The notes below the pieces were generated by a model. That model saw only the letters and a program-made list of their open reading frames with translations, searched no databases and was not told where the DNA came from. 64,000 nt of DNA, from contig SJOL01009412.1 of NCBI GenBank assembly GCA_004794785.1, positions 359,944 to 423,943 on the forward strand, read 5' to 3'. Origin of the DNA: Opisthorchis felineus (Eukaryota; Platyhelminthes; Trematoda; Opisthorchiida; Opisthorchiidae). Made by a program: the position numbers and the translations under genes. Shown one piece after another: positions 24,701-36,300 of the stretch (positions within the stretch are counted from its first letter, which is position 1; each line of letters opens with the position of its first letter).

Positions 24701-26071
24701 TGATGGACCGCTCCAACCTACCATAGGCAACGTCACGCATTGTTCAGAGCATGGCACTGCAAGCTCTCAGCTGCAATCCCATGCAACATTGCATGGGTTT
24801 GAATGTTGCGGAAACGGCGCGCTGGACTGCGGAAGGCATATATATGCTAGGCAGTCGGGTTGCAATTGCCTTAGCTGTTGATTTTGTTTTTAAATTGGGA
24901 AATCGAAATGAGATAGGGCAAACTGGGCCTGCAAAAATACACTACTTCGCGCCGCGTGTTCCCAAAATAGCGGTCTATGTAATTTTTATTCTTCGATGGC
25001 AGTCCGCGCGTAAATCCCGAGATGTTGCGACCATGTTGCCGCACTGAGCCGTGAAGAAACAGGTCGCTGGGTCAAGATAAGCAGAAAACAACAAAACCGA
25101 GGCAAGTGTTCAGTTTGTAGGGCGCCCAAGGTCGGAGGCGCTCATCCAGATAAAGATTTTCGATTAGCCATCGGCACAGAAGGCGAACTAAAAAAAACGG
25201 TTTTACATGATTCCACGCCGAACCACCCGAGATGCCTGCTAAGATTTAGGTGCTTCAGGTGGACGTAGGAATAGCGCTAATAGGGGAAAACCCACAGTGG
25301 ACGAGGACAGTACCCTTACCCAAGCAGAGTTAGATTACCCCAGAGCAGTGACCGTGGGTAACCTTTTAAGCAAGGACTAAATACCCATATGTGAGAATAA
25401 GCAAAACGTTAGAAGTGACGCTCCTGGCATGTGCATCCACGCACTAACTGGGTGACGAGTTGGGCTCTGCTAAAGCGCTGGTTGACCGAATGAAACAGAT
25501 TATCTGCCGTCAGGGGTTGCATTGGCCAGCTCCCATAAGAATATCTGGAGCAGCGAAGCAAAACCCAGTTCAAGGCTTTCAAACTGCCAGAGTAGGAAGA
25601 TTGCTGGATCCGAAGCGAAGCCGGACATCGCATCTCGCCTGCACGGGGTGATTACACGGATTTCCTTGCATTTCGTCCTGCACGTAGTCCAACCCCTCAA
25701 AATTTGAGTCACTGATGACAGAGGAACCCGTCCAACACAGCAACCTGGGATTGTGAAAACACTGTACTACGACCACCCGATATGCAGTACAACTATATCA
25801 AAAGGTCTAGCGCAGTCTTCCTGCACGAAGGCGCCTCTCGAACAATCTACTCAGTGAATTCGGATGACCGCATCACGGTTAGCCACCAGCTCAAATACAA
25901 ATTGCTGACAGCAGTAACCAGAGCTGCACACTCAGTGGAAGGGCAGGCCGAAGTTTGGGGTCCGAAGTTGCCGACACGTGCCGCGTCGATTCCCGGGCTG
26001 AACCTTGACCAACCATCAGAACAACTCCAGCATTGGCGTCCCAGCAAAGACTGGGCTGATCAACGCTGTCA
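21799..26071. other. Non-coding between H3 and H1, no gene recognised
   Basis: No histone or other conserved gene is present. The open frames, including 23505-23930 plus strand (141 codons) and 24751-25047 plus strand, lack recognisable domains and have overlapping frames on the other strand. One perfect short hairpin lies at 24778-24797. It may hold old repeats that cannot be named. Confidence 0.45.
24778..24797. repeat. Perfect 9-bp hairpin
   Basis: CCCATGCAA and TTGCATGGG are exact reverse complements separated by CA. No gene context explains it. Confidence 0.8.
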
Positions 26072-26076
26072 TAGCC

Positions 26077-26243
26077 ATTGGCTTATCTTTGCCATCGGCA
26101 GACGTCCAATAAACATCAAGCCTAATGTGATTGGCGAATTTCCTATCATGCTTACGCCTCGGTAAAGAATTTGGGGTACTGGTCAATCAAGCCACCAAAT
26201 CCCCGTTCTCGTCTCCGTTTGCGGCAAACGTCTCACGAGGGGA
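26077..26243 (+). promoter_or_regulatory. Histone H1 promoter (CCAAT boxes, no clear TATA)
   Basis: An inverted CCAAT (ATTGG) lies at 26077-26081, a direct CCAAT at 26106-26110 and a further ATTGG at 26130-26134. No good TATA box is seen in the last 60 bases before the ATG; GGTAAAGAAT at about 26161 is at best weak. This differs from H3 and H2B. Confidence 0.6.
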
Positions 26244-26783
26244 ATGAGTGCTCCCGCTTCCGCTCCAGCCGTTTCGAAGAAACCAAAGTCGGCAAAGCCC
26301 AAGATCCCAGCGAACCACCCGCCGGTAATCGACATGGTGAAGGCCTCCATCAACGCCGCGAAGGACCGCAAGGGCACGTCACTTCCGACCATCAAGAAGT
26401 TCATCGCCGCCAACTACAAGGTTGATGTCGAGAAACTTGGCCCCCACATCCGTCGTGGCATAGTTCATGCCGTCGAGAAAGGCATCCTCGTTCGCGTCGG
26501 TAACAAGGGCAAAGGCGCATCCGGGAGCTTCAAGGTTGCCGAAAAGAAAACCGCCGTTGTCAAGCCCAAGGCTGTTAAGAAACCCAAAGCACCCAAGCCT
26601 AAGAAAGCTGCAACCCCTAAGAAGCCCAAGGCTGCCAACAAGACTGCCAAGAAGACTGTCAAGCCAAAGGCCAAGACCCCGTCGAAGCCAAAGGCCGCCA
26701 AGAAACCAAAGAAGTCAGCCACACCGAAGAAGGCCAAGACGCCCAAGAAGCCGGTGGCTAAGAAGACCCCGAAGAAGAAGTGA
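26244..26783 (+). CDS. H1: Linker histone H1
   Basis: It encodes a 179-residue linker histone that binds DNA at the nucleosome entry/exit and compacts chromatin. Residues 1-23 are a short A/P/K tail; about 24-97 form the winged-helix globular domain ([20 protein letters not shown], a [11 protein letters not shown] segment, [15 protein letters not shown], and a [10 protein letters not shown] end with the usual G-x-G-A-S-G-S-F/Y). About 98-179 is a Lys/Ala/Pro tail with four TPKK motifs and a TPSK motif, which are DNA-minor-groove and kinase-target repeats. It has a single frame without intron and a length that is short but normal for invertebrate H1. The long open frames on the other strand and in another frame here are shadows caused by the K/A/P codon repetition. 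It is followed by a histone stem-loop. Confidence 0.97.
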   Translation: MSAPASAPAVSKKPKSAKPKIPANHPPVIDMVKASINAAKDRKGTSLPTIKKFIAANYKVDVEKLGPHIRRGIVHAVEKGILVRVGNKGKGASGSFKVAEKKTAVVKPKAVKKPKAPKPKKAATPKKPKAANKTAKKTVKPKAKTPSKPKAAKKPKKSATPKKAKTPKKPVAKKTPKKK

Positions 26784-26835
26784 ATAGCTTGGTGATCCTA
26801 GCAGTTGACGCTGCTACAACGGAGAACGCGACCAC

Positions 26836-26851
26836 GGCCCTCTTTAGGGCC
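26836..26851 (+). terminator. Histone 3' stem-loop of H1, unusual loop
   Basis: GGCCCTCTTTAGGGCC forms the same 6-bp stem as for H3 and H2B, but the four loop bases are CTTT instead of TTTT/TTTC, so the normally fixed first loop U is C. It starts 53 bases after the stop codon and is preceded by GGAGAACGCGACCAC. Confidence 0.92.
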
Positions 26852-28268
26852 ACACATTGTGATTGGTTGTCACTTGTCCTTGCTTTAATTTGCGGTCTCC
26901 TGGCACATGTGGTCATAAGTGTCCAGCTGCTCTTACTGTGGCGATTATTGACGAGTGTTATCTTTCCATGACGGCTCCGACCCCGGATGCGGCTGTTCTG
27001 TGGAATGGAGGCTGGGGTTTAGCCGCTCACTCGGTTACTATCCTGTCGCTGTTGTCTTCACTTGGTGTCAGCGTTTGTTGCATGGGGTGTGCGGTTTACC
27101 GCGCAGGCCTTCCCGGTTGTCTACAGGTCAGCACTGCGGTGGGAGTTCGGCTTAATATGTATGACAACTCGCTTTTTCCCACGTGGCTGGCGGATTAGTC
27201 AAAATTGACGGTCTTGACTGCCAAGCGACGAGCTCGTCGGCATCGGGCTTAGGTAGTTTTGGAGATTAGGGACGCAAATAAACGGAGCGTTCGAATGCCC
27301 CAACTGTAGGAGATGGCGTCACCAAACGGTCTTCCGGTATGTGCCCCAGCGAGTCCAACGGGGATTGTTTGGCCGCAAGGATACGTTTTCATTGGGAGAA
27401 TGCTCAGTTTATGTGGTTCATGTCCCGGATTCCCCACCGGTTGTTTCCAGCACAGCAGAGTTGTGGTAGATGTTGTGTGCTGTAGACGCTAAGCAGGTTG
27501 TCACTTTGACAACTGATAACTTTCTGTCGTTGAATGTTTACGATTGAGGGTCTGTTACCAGGCTAGCGCAACTATGGTAAGTCTGCAGTGTGAACGAACC
27601 TGTTCAGGGTTACATTGGAAAGAAGCCTTCAAACGACTTCTAGAATACGATGAATTAAAGTGAAAGAAAATGCACACGATATAATACGTACATGGCACTT
27701 AGGTGAGGATCCTCAGTGGCCGCGAACAAACATGCCCAAAGAGACTCGGTACCCGTTAACATTTGCTCTCTCGTACCGACTACTTTGAAAAGAGGGTACT
27801 CAGTTTATCCAGAGCCGAAACGTGGCACTGTCCACTTATTGTAGGATTATGGGCGTGCGGATTTGCTTTGGAGTTGGATACTGCAGTAACGTGATAAGTT
27901 CTCAGGGTGGCTTCAATGGCACTACCTAACACTTTTAATTCGCAACAAAATGGTGAATGGGAATCCCTTTTCTCTGTGGTCCTGGGGATGCGTAGTCCAA
28001 ATCCGCCGCAAAATCTCTTAGCTTTAGTCGTCGTAAATTTGCGAGTCACTGGTCGACCACGTAAAATAAACTCCGTAATCGTTTCAGAAGGGCTTGGTAA
28101 ACAGTCAGTAGATTTAAATGGGCAACACTTCGCTTCGGACACAAGCTTCATCTGGCTAAGTGAGCCGGTCACCAAGGTGGCCAGGTTTTAAGGCAGACGG
28201 GAAACCTATTTGTAAGACCTTAACAGATTAGCACACTCGACATAACCAAGCGACTGCTACTAGCAGAC
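26852..28268. other. Non-coding between H1 and the Penelope-like remnant
   Basis: No recognisable gene. The open frames 27907-28191 (plus) and 28175-27780 (minus) overlap each other and match no family I know. Part of the right end may be unrecognised N-terminal sequence of the Penelope-like element. Confidence 0.4.
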
Positions 28269-29205
28269 AGCACCCTTACGTCGTTTTTGACTCCGTGGTT
28301 CACACCCAAGAACATGGTCCAACAATGGGATCTCCATTATCCTCTGTTATGGCAAATATTTTTATGGAAGATTGTGAATGGAAAGCTTTGGCTGGATTCC
28401 CGAACCCACCCAAAGTGTTCTGGCGTTATGTAGATGACACTTTCGTCGTAATGAGACGAGACATGGTCGGTGAATTTTACAACTTTCTGAATGACCTGAA
28501 TCCGCACAACCAACTTCATATGCAGATACACTCCACTACACTGCCCTTCTTAAACTGCATGACCCATAAGATCAGGGGAAAACTAAAAACCGCAGCGTAC
28601 GAGAAGCCAACTGACGGTGGGGCAATTTTGAACAACTGGTCTGCTCATCCGAAGTTGGTATTCGCTAGTATTGCCTCATCAAACTTCGGGGTAGTGGATA
28701 TCCAGCTAGTTTGATTAGGCGTCAACTGCGAAGGGTGTTGGTACCGACAGCGAAACCCAACAGGGAATGGATTGGGACTGTTGTTATTCCATACAAACCA
28801 GGGATATCGGAGGTCATTCGCAGAATTCTATACATGGCTAACATAGGAGTAGCTTTCCAGAGGGGAAACACTGCACTGGTGCAATTGAAGGATCGCCTCC
28901 CTCTAAACAGAGCGACTGCACCGAGGTCTATATAGGATAGATGGCCAGGGAATTTCACACCAGAATCGCAGAGAACAGGAGAAAAACAAACAGGCCGCAG
29001 AGAATATGGAGTGTTACTGATAGACTACAATGGCAGAACATCTACTGGACACAGGACACAAAATAGATTATAAAAATGTTAAAGTTTTGAGGCGGGGACT
29101 ACAGTCCATGCTACAGAGACTGGAAACTCAGTAATCATTTGACCTTGAGGTTATGCTGAGCAGCACAGAAATTTGGATACATTGTCTACATGACGTGGCA
29201 TATTA
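28269..29205 (+). mobile_element. Decayed Penelope-like element: RT plus GIY-YIG endonuclease remnant
   Basis: Frame 28276-28714 carries a Penelope-type reverse transcriptase: GPTMGSPLSSVMANIFMED (canonical M-G-S-P-L-S-P-V-L-A-N-I-F-M), then RYVDDTFVV with the catalytic YVDD intact, then LPFLNCM (usual LPFLD) and AYEKPT. After a frameshift near 28711 the chain continues with IGTVVIPYKPGISEVIRR and VAFQRGNT..LVQLKDRLP, the thumb-side segment typical of these elements. Further on, TEVYIG, a stop, MAREFHTRIAENRRKTNRP and then HLLDTGHKIDYKNVKVLRRG correspond to a GIY-YIG nuclease domain. These elements insert by target-primed reverse transcription at telomere-like or internal sites. The copy is dead: at least two frameshifts and one in-frame stop, and no N-terminal part seen. 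Confidence 0.85.
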
Positions 29206-30690
29206 CATTAATCTGTGGTCCCGATTCATCCGTACTCGGACTTGCTTCCTACATTGTTCTGTGTGAATATCCCCTTTCGTCCGATCATCTGGACTTTCCT
29301 CGCCGGATCTGAACCTGAAGGAATTAAGCCGAAGGACACAGATTTAAAACCATGGACATTCCCAGAAAATGTCCCATCGTTGTCGCTTCGATGGCCACAA
29401 GCAAACGACTGCTCCCAGACTATGTGCAGAATAGCCCGGTCACTCACATCATTCATGCAATAAACACAGCTAGTGTTTACTAGTTGGTGCTGCTCAGTAA
29501 TCAGCTTGATTGGTACAGTTGTGATAAAGTGGAATCTATGGTCTTTTTTTGAAAAACCGCATTGTAATCAAAGGAAACTGGAATCAGCAGGAAAAAACGA
29601 TAAATACTAACCTAGTTTGTAAGTCTCTTGACATTATGACCTACAAAAAATGCATCCCATTTGCTGTTGTATTTGAAAATGAATCCATGATGATTGCTTG
29701 CCGCGATAAGTAATGGTGGAACAGGGCAGTGTTCATCCAGCCAAAATAGGATTAATTGGACACGAAGCTATGTCTACTGCGAGCGATGGATGGACGCCTT
29801 AGGAAGGTATTAGCATACATACAGCATCGCACAGATTGATATCACTTCGGTGTTCAGTTCATCGTCAGTTTGATAAACGAAATTAATGCATTGACCTTAT
29901 CACGACTATTTCGGTTCGTCCACATCCAATCGGGAAAGCTAGTGACTTTGGTTTTGCTCCTAAGCAGAGTTCACCGACAGGTTTACATCCATAGCCATCT
30001 AAATGTTTAAAATCCTTCGGAGGCACTAATCAATAACTACGGATTGTATTTCCATCACCAGGTATATAGACTGATAGCGATCATTTAGTTTTTAGTTAGT
30101 TTGGGTGTGGTAGTGCATCTGTGTTACAGGACTAAGTTAGTGAGTTCGCTTACGAAAAACCTAATGGCAAGGATGTCCCAGGCAAGCTTAGCTCGGCAAT
30201 CGAGTACGGTTAAGTATGAAGCCACTCGGTAGCATACCTACTATGGCTGTTTCGAAAGAATCTGATGACTCTTTGAACTCTATTAAACAACAACAGTCTC
30301 AAATGAGGACAGGGCACTCCAAAAGACTGTTAACATGGAGGAATCAAGGAAATGCATCTCGGGTTCATAAGACAACAATTTCCAGCGACACGATTTTGCA
30401 GTGAAAATAGATAACCACTTTGGGCACTACATCCGTTTGGATGTTCATTCGACCCCCACGGGATTTGCTATCGGGGCCAATGTAGTATCGGTCTTCTGCC
30501 GATTGCAGATACCATTTCGTCACGTCATAGTGATAGTTAATAGAATCAATAGGCAGCTCATAGGAGGATAATTTCAGTGCGTGTGAAGCTTCCTTCTGAG
30601 GAATCGTCAGGCGAGAAGCCAGACAATACGTGACAAGTGATGTGGTTCCCTTGATTGAATGACTGGCAGTGCTACATCCTGTCTAAGTGA
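29206..30690. other. Non-coding, no gene recognised
   Basis: Short frames only; balanced composition; no motif or RNA gene recognised on either strand. Confidence 0.45.
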
Positions 30691-30694
30691 CAGC

Positions 30695-30870
30695 TAGTCA
30701 CTCTCGTGTTCAGATGCCCGAGACCTGAAGGTTACGTGCTGAGCTACTGGCTGGATGGTCGCGGGTTCGAAACTCCTTGTTTCATGACGCGCTCTGCTGA
30801 GGATTCCGAACGAGGATGAAGCAGCCGTACAGCGCTTCTCGGCTTTTCAGCATAGATTGGCTTCCCTGAC
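30695..30870 (+). repeat. tRNA-derived SINE-like element
   Basis: A degraded A-box-like stretch (GATGCCCGAGACCTGAAGG, 30713 onwards; compare GATGGCCGAG of Ser/Leu tRNAs) is followed by a good B box, GGTTCGAAACTCC (30764-30776). The spacing is close to that of a tRNA gene, but the arms do not pair well, so this is a SINE head or tRNA pseudogene and not a working tRNA. The right boundary is a guess. Confidence 0.45.
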
Positions 30871-32639
30871 AAGTGAATCTGTATGGGACAATAAAATAGG
30901 TTTTTTCCGTGTTATTCAGCCCCTTGATTGTACGACGCTAGTCCTCAACAAAACCCTTATGGATAATAATGACTATAATGGTTGTTTAGTTTTCCTTGAT
31001 ATATCTGTGTAGAGGAAAGTTCGAACATCGCGACAGGCCCCAAAGGGATTTACTTATATTGTCATATGCCGACGGATTACATGGTGTGGAGCGGAGGAGA
31101 ACGCCGTGTGGGTGACAATTTATCAACTAGGGGGAACTGGAGTATAGAGCTGGGTAGTACAAGTTATACGTTTCGCTGCACTAGTCCATCGAAAGCCAGT
31201 TTGAAATATGCGGATATTTCTGGGCCAAGACACCATGGCCCCTAAATTTTTTTGGTCCTGAATATCACTCTTTGTTTGTTCGGCCACCGGTGGCGGTAAG
31301 GGACACAAATCCGAAACATCATCAGATCACGTAGATTACTTTATGAAACCCGCCATCGGTAATCCACCTAGCAAATACGCGGTGGTAGTCGGAAGGAGTG
31401 TAACGTGTTTTTCTCTTCGTCAGATGTTAGTCTCGACAAAATACAGGAATAATAACCAAATCAGTGGTGTAAATAACAGGAATTCTGACAGCTTCAAGCC
31501 AACTCTTTTGAATAACGACGAATGTAAGGTTAACAAGGATGAATTAATCAATTTCTGTGATGAATCACAAGAACACCAAAGACGCTTTCATTTAGTAAAG
31601 TCAGTGTGTGAACTCACTGCTGGTTCGGACAGATCGGTGTTGGAAACATGTACTGCCGTGACTAAATATTTCAGTTTGCCATTCCTCTGTAAGTGTCGAA
31701 CTTTTTGTATCCTACAATGCATGCACCTATCTCTAATTGCGCTGACTAGGTACTTGTCGCTCAGCTTTTCAGCGATCAGCACAACAAACTAACCAGGTTT
31801 GTTTCTTGATGGAATGTGCAAACGTCGCTAACACTTGTCACCTGGATCGCTCAATTAATTGACTTTCTCTAGACTTCTAAAATCCTGATATAAGCCAAGT
31901 GATTTCGGATGGGTCCATTCCGAGGCCAGCAGTTTGAAAACACGGAGGGCGTTCGATTACGGATCACTGGTGGATGGGTGTTTTGGTCTGGAACTTAACT
32001 GAAAGAAGCGTCGTTGAGCCCAATTGTCCATACATCGTGACAATTCATGACTGTTAGTTAAAACATACGCAGGTATGTGTTTTACCATCAACGTGAAAAT
32101 GCCCTGTCTTTTTATTTAATACCTTGATCAAGCGTGACCCAATCTTCTTCGTGTTGTGCATGTGAAATCAGTAAATGACGAAGACTGAGTTTATCGGTCA
32201 GTAAACACTTAATCCGTCCAAGTTGGAAACCTCCCTGATAGACAGATCAGTGGACCTATCTCGCTTCTCTATGGCACAAGTCTCGAGTACAAGAAATCTG
32301 ACTCCCGATGACTAAAGATGGCTGCAGTCGAGTGAGTTGATGGTAGAAGCACTTAAGTGAAGGTTGAAGTTTTAGCGAGCCCACAGTGCGCCGGATATCT
32401 GCAGAAATTCTGCTCCGTTGCTTTGAGCTTGGTTTGTCCATTCCTTGAACGTTGCCGCGTTTGCATGTGTATGATATTTTGTTTCGATTCCCAGCAGTGT
32501 GTAAGCTCTTGTTGGTGTCACTCTTCAAACAGATGAGAACAATCTTAAAGCCTAAATTTCAGAGATTATCAGTAGTGTCCTGCCCCTCCTACAGAGCAGT
32601 GAACCTGTGGACGGTGGTGCATTATTTCCTTAGGGTGAC
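30871..32639. other. Non-coding, no gene recognised
   Basis: The longest frame, 31343-31792 plus strand (149 codons), has no recognisable domain and no signs of coding selection that can be judged by eye. No RNA gene was seen. Confidence 0.4.
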
Positions 32640-33370
32640 GGTTTAGTCAGCACTAGGGGTCCGCGCTCTATGACCGGGAATTTTGCGCCGGAACCTGGAG
32701 GAACGTATCCTAAATACCATTCCAGCTTCGCTCACTGACCACAACCCGGTCTGGTCCGAACGACCTCCAAATCACATGTTTCCGGTATCACGAGCCTTAT
32801 CCATCTGATCTTTCGATGTCCACAGAAGCTCTTGGTCTCTCCTTAGGCTCTTCACTATTTGGCGTATGAGGGACTTGCATGCGCCGTCGTACTCGATCCC
32901 TGCTGGTATGAATTTCCTGATATCCATCAGGATTAGCGATCTCGACGATATCCAGTGGTCATTTGATGGTACCGGAAAAGTCCGATAAACAGTACTGAAC
33001 GCCGCTAGCATATTTCTTCACACTTTTCCATGCTTCATCCACGTGCTCGCTACTAGTACAGTGTTGGTTTACTGTAGAGGGTAGCTGAGCCATCTCATAT
33101 CGATACTGCTCAACTGTGGTAGTTCGCTGAAGATGGTGGATTGGCGTGCTCTTTGCTGACTTTCCAGGGTCTGAGGGGAAACGAACTGTCAGGCGTGCAC
33201 GCACAATGGTGTGATCGGAATTAAGTTGTGTGCCCAAGAAGAAACGGCAGTCTTGAATTGTGGCTCTCCACCGGTGGTTGACGGCCAAGTGACCCAACTG
33301 GGTCCACGTTTGATTTGCAGTTGGTCGCCGCCAAGTTGTAAACCTCCTTGAATGGCCACATTCGGAGGTG
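32640..33370 (-). mobile_element. RTE-type non-LTR retrotransposon fragment (endonuclease C-terminus and linker)
   Basis: Minus-strand frame 33297-32959 contains LAVNHRWRATIQDCR followed by SDHTIVRARLTVRF, the C-terminal part of an RTE-type AP endonuclease including the catalytic SDH motif. The frame 33011-32772 continues with VPSNDHWISSRSLILMD, then RRDQELLWTSKDQMDKARD, resembling the linker between endonuclease and reverse transcriptase in RTE elements. The two frames overlap, so at least one frameshift is present. Neither the N-terminal half nor the reverse transcriptase is found next to it. The element is dead. Confidence 0.75.
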
Positions 33371-36300
33371 AACTAATCGGATGCCCTTAATCGGACCGAG
33401 TTTTAGGTGGGTATTTAATGAATGGGTGTATTTAATGAACCAGTTCGCCTTCGTCTAGTTATTTGGTCATCTCTCCCGTTAGCGGGGTGGAGATTTGGTG
33501 TCCAATTTACTTTTGTAAAATGACTGATTCCCGCTGAGACGTACAGGATGAAATTCATGGCAGGCTTTGTCAGGATTATTAAACAATCTTCGACGAGGAG
33601 CAGTTTACTTTTAATTTGTCATTGCCTATACTCCGTACGTAATTCAAACTGCAAGTAGATGATAAACTTCGGTAACTGAACGCAATTGGATCATATAATC
33701 TGATTTTGGCTGCGGGATTCTACTGGGCGCAGACGGCCGACGTAGCAAAATTTCTATGTGGACCTGCACTGATGTTTATCTACATACGACCTCTAAGTGT
33801 TCTACATGATGGCAGTGGTTTAAAGTTTTCTGTCAGCCACATTGAACGCTTGTTTTCGTGCGTTTGGGCTGGCAACACGACACACAAAGTTTGGTCATTG
33901 TTTGGTGCGACACACTGAACATGTTCGTGCCAGCGGAGCGAGATGACAATGGGGGCATTGTTCATGTTGTGTTGATATGTCCCGTCAGGGCAAATCTCGC
34001 CAGACGAGACATGTTGACAGCCGCAATTCACTTCTTATCAGTATTGATTAGACCGTGTGTGAAAAGGTTGTGGCTGATGGTTTTGCCCAGAGTTTGGTTG
34101 GAAGGCATGTTCACCGAGATGTGACCAAACCACACATCCGTTCAGTTCCGTTTTTCAGCTACACAGCGTGTATCGAAGTGCAGTGGTCCCGGCAACTACA
34201 GCACCGTTCGCCAAAGATGAGGAGTATCAGAGAATCATGGCCACACCTTGGGGGCGATGGCTCAGTCACTTCAATCAAGTTTCTGTTTGTCCGACATGGC
34301 AGAAGGTGACAGTTTTCATGCTGGGTTGCCACTGGCTGTGTGATATAGCCATTTGTGTCAGGGTCGTTGATCGTTTGTTTATCTCTATTGTCTCGTCTTA
34401 TAGCTTATCCAATCTTTATTGGGCACAACTTAAGTCTGTCATGAGGATATAGTGAGAGTTTTAGAGGAATTATGAGAAAATGAGTCAAGATAACGTCCGA
34501 AACCAGTTTTGGATGATCGTGAAACATTATGGTATGATAGGGAACATGTTTCATTTAGCTTTGCAATTGTCTAACAACTCCTCGAAACTTTAGTGTAGTT
34601 TTATCGAAACTAGCGGACTAGACACCAAACCAAAGGACGAGCAGTATACCACGCCAAACCAATGGATTAATTATGATTTGCTCCGACGATATGTTGAAGA
34701 CTGGGGTAAAACGGACATTCAATTCAATTTGCACAAAAAAATCATACAGTCGGAAAAGCCCGGACCGTGTTAGTGTCAGTTGAGGGAAATTGTTGCGCAT
34801 CTATTTGCTTTTAAAACGTGATTCTGGCTCATCGCGGAGATCCCGAACAGGAATGAAAAAGTTTACGGGTAAACTTCAGACCGAAACTTATCCAGAGCAT
34901 GAAATTACAAGAAGATTTACGGGGATCTACAATCAGCTTTTGTGTGCAATTATCCGAATGTCCATGAAGGACATCGTGCACCAGGCGTAGAACAAGTCGA
35001 TTGTGTGACAGAAGCCGTGAATACTTCCCAGGTTGGTTAACCGGATGAATTGGAAAACCCAATTGCAGTTCACTTGTCATGCATTTGGTTGATACGAAAT
35101 ATACGGTGGTTCCTACCGAAGTCTTTCAGCTGGTGTGCCGAGTTTTGTCATGCCACTCGAAGCATAGGCGAGTGGCAACGACTGTTTGCCGTTGCCAAGT
35201 GTACATCAATAAGTCTGCCCATGTCTGACTTGTGTGCGCAAAAACACCTCGGACAAATGCTCAACGACAACGGGTAGGTAAAATCTGTGAACTAAAACGA
35301 ACATCTGATTATGCAGTCTTTGACACTGAGCTCTTTTCTCTAACTTTTGCGTGGAGTTTATCACGCACATCAATGTCAAACAGCAAGCATTTACTTCCTT
35401 TAGCCTTAGTTATTGAGTTCACACAGACCAGGTTGTAAAAAGCAGTGCTTTTATACTATCTCTGTGTTATGATTATAAGGAAAATATGCGGAAATTTAAC
35501 ACCGAAATTATTAATTGCGTTCAAAATGGCAAAAGTCTGACTACTGCCATTCAAGATGCAAATATTAGGTACACTGTCCCAATATCAGGGAGAACTCGGT
35601 TTGTTTACCCATTTGTTGGATCCAAACGTCACTGAAGCCGAAGCGGAGTACGAAACCTAAAGCTTGCAGGGTTTGCAGTTGCATGCACAAGTAATGGATG
35701 TAAGATGATCCACATTGTCCAGAATCTGTGACGATTTTTTTCCAGCCAAAGCAGGAGGATGGGTAGAATATCGATCTGAAGTGGGTATGGTTAACAGAAC
35801 GAAAGCCTCGCAATCGTGTTGATGAGTCAGCCCGCAGTCCGTCGTTCGCGGTCGATACACCGAATCGTTGTTACCTTGGCGAACCGGCCTGAAACACTCG
35901 GAGGGGAAATTCAGAGGATAGATTTGTATTTCACCTATTTATTTAGCCCCGTTCCGCTGTCTTGTCAGACTAATGGCAGCAAAGACCCATGGTGTGCACC
36001 AAAACAGGTCCCATGTACGGTTCAGTCGACCGCTCACACTCGGGTTACCGTATTTCTCACATCAAAATATCTAACTGCAGCTTCTCACTGACCAATTGGG
36101 TATAAAGTAAGACTCTACCCACAACTTTCTTGAAAGTGACAACCGTAACCCAGATGTCAATTCCAACTTATGAAAATCTCGAGTAGCTGCGCTGCTGATG
36201 GGCTTGAAGTCAAACCGGTCGAAAATGCGGAGCAGCGAACTGCACCTGCATACTGTTGAGATATTCAAATGAAAAGATTAGAGACAATTTTTTGCTACCT

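Noticed and set aside
26465..26787. Long open frames opposite to and overlapping H1 (26746-26465 minus, 26467-26787 plus)
   Set aside because: They are produced by the repetitive Lys/Ala/Pro codons of the H1 tail; no family resemblance.
31343..31792. 149-codon open frame
   Set aside because: No recognisable domain; single-exon frames of this length are expected by chance in 64 kb, though an exon cannot be excluded.
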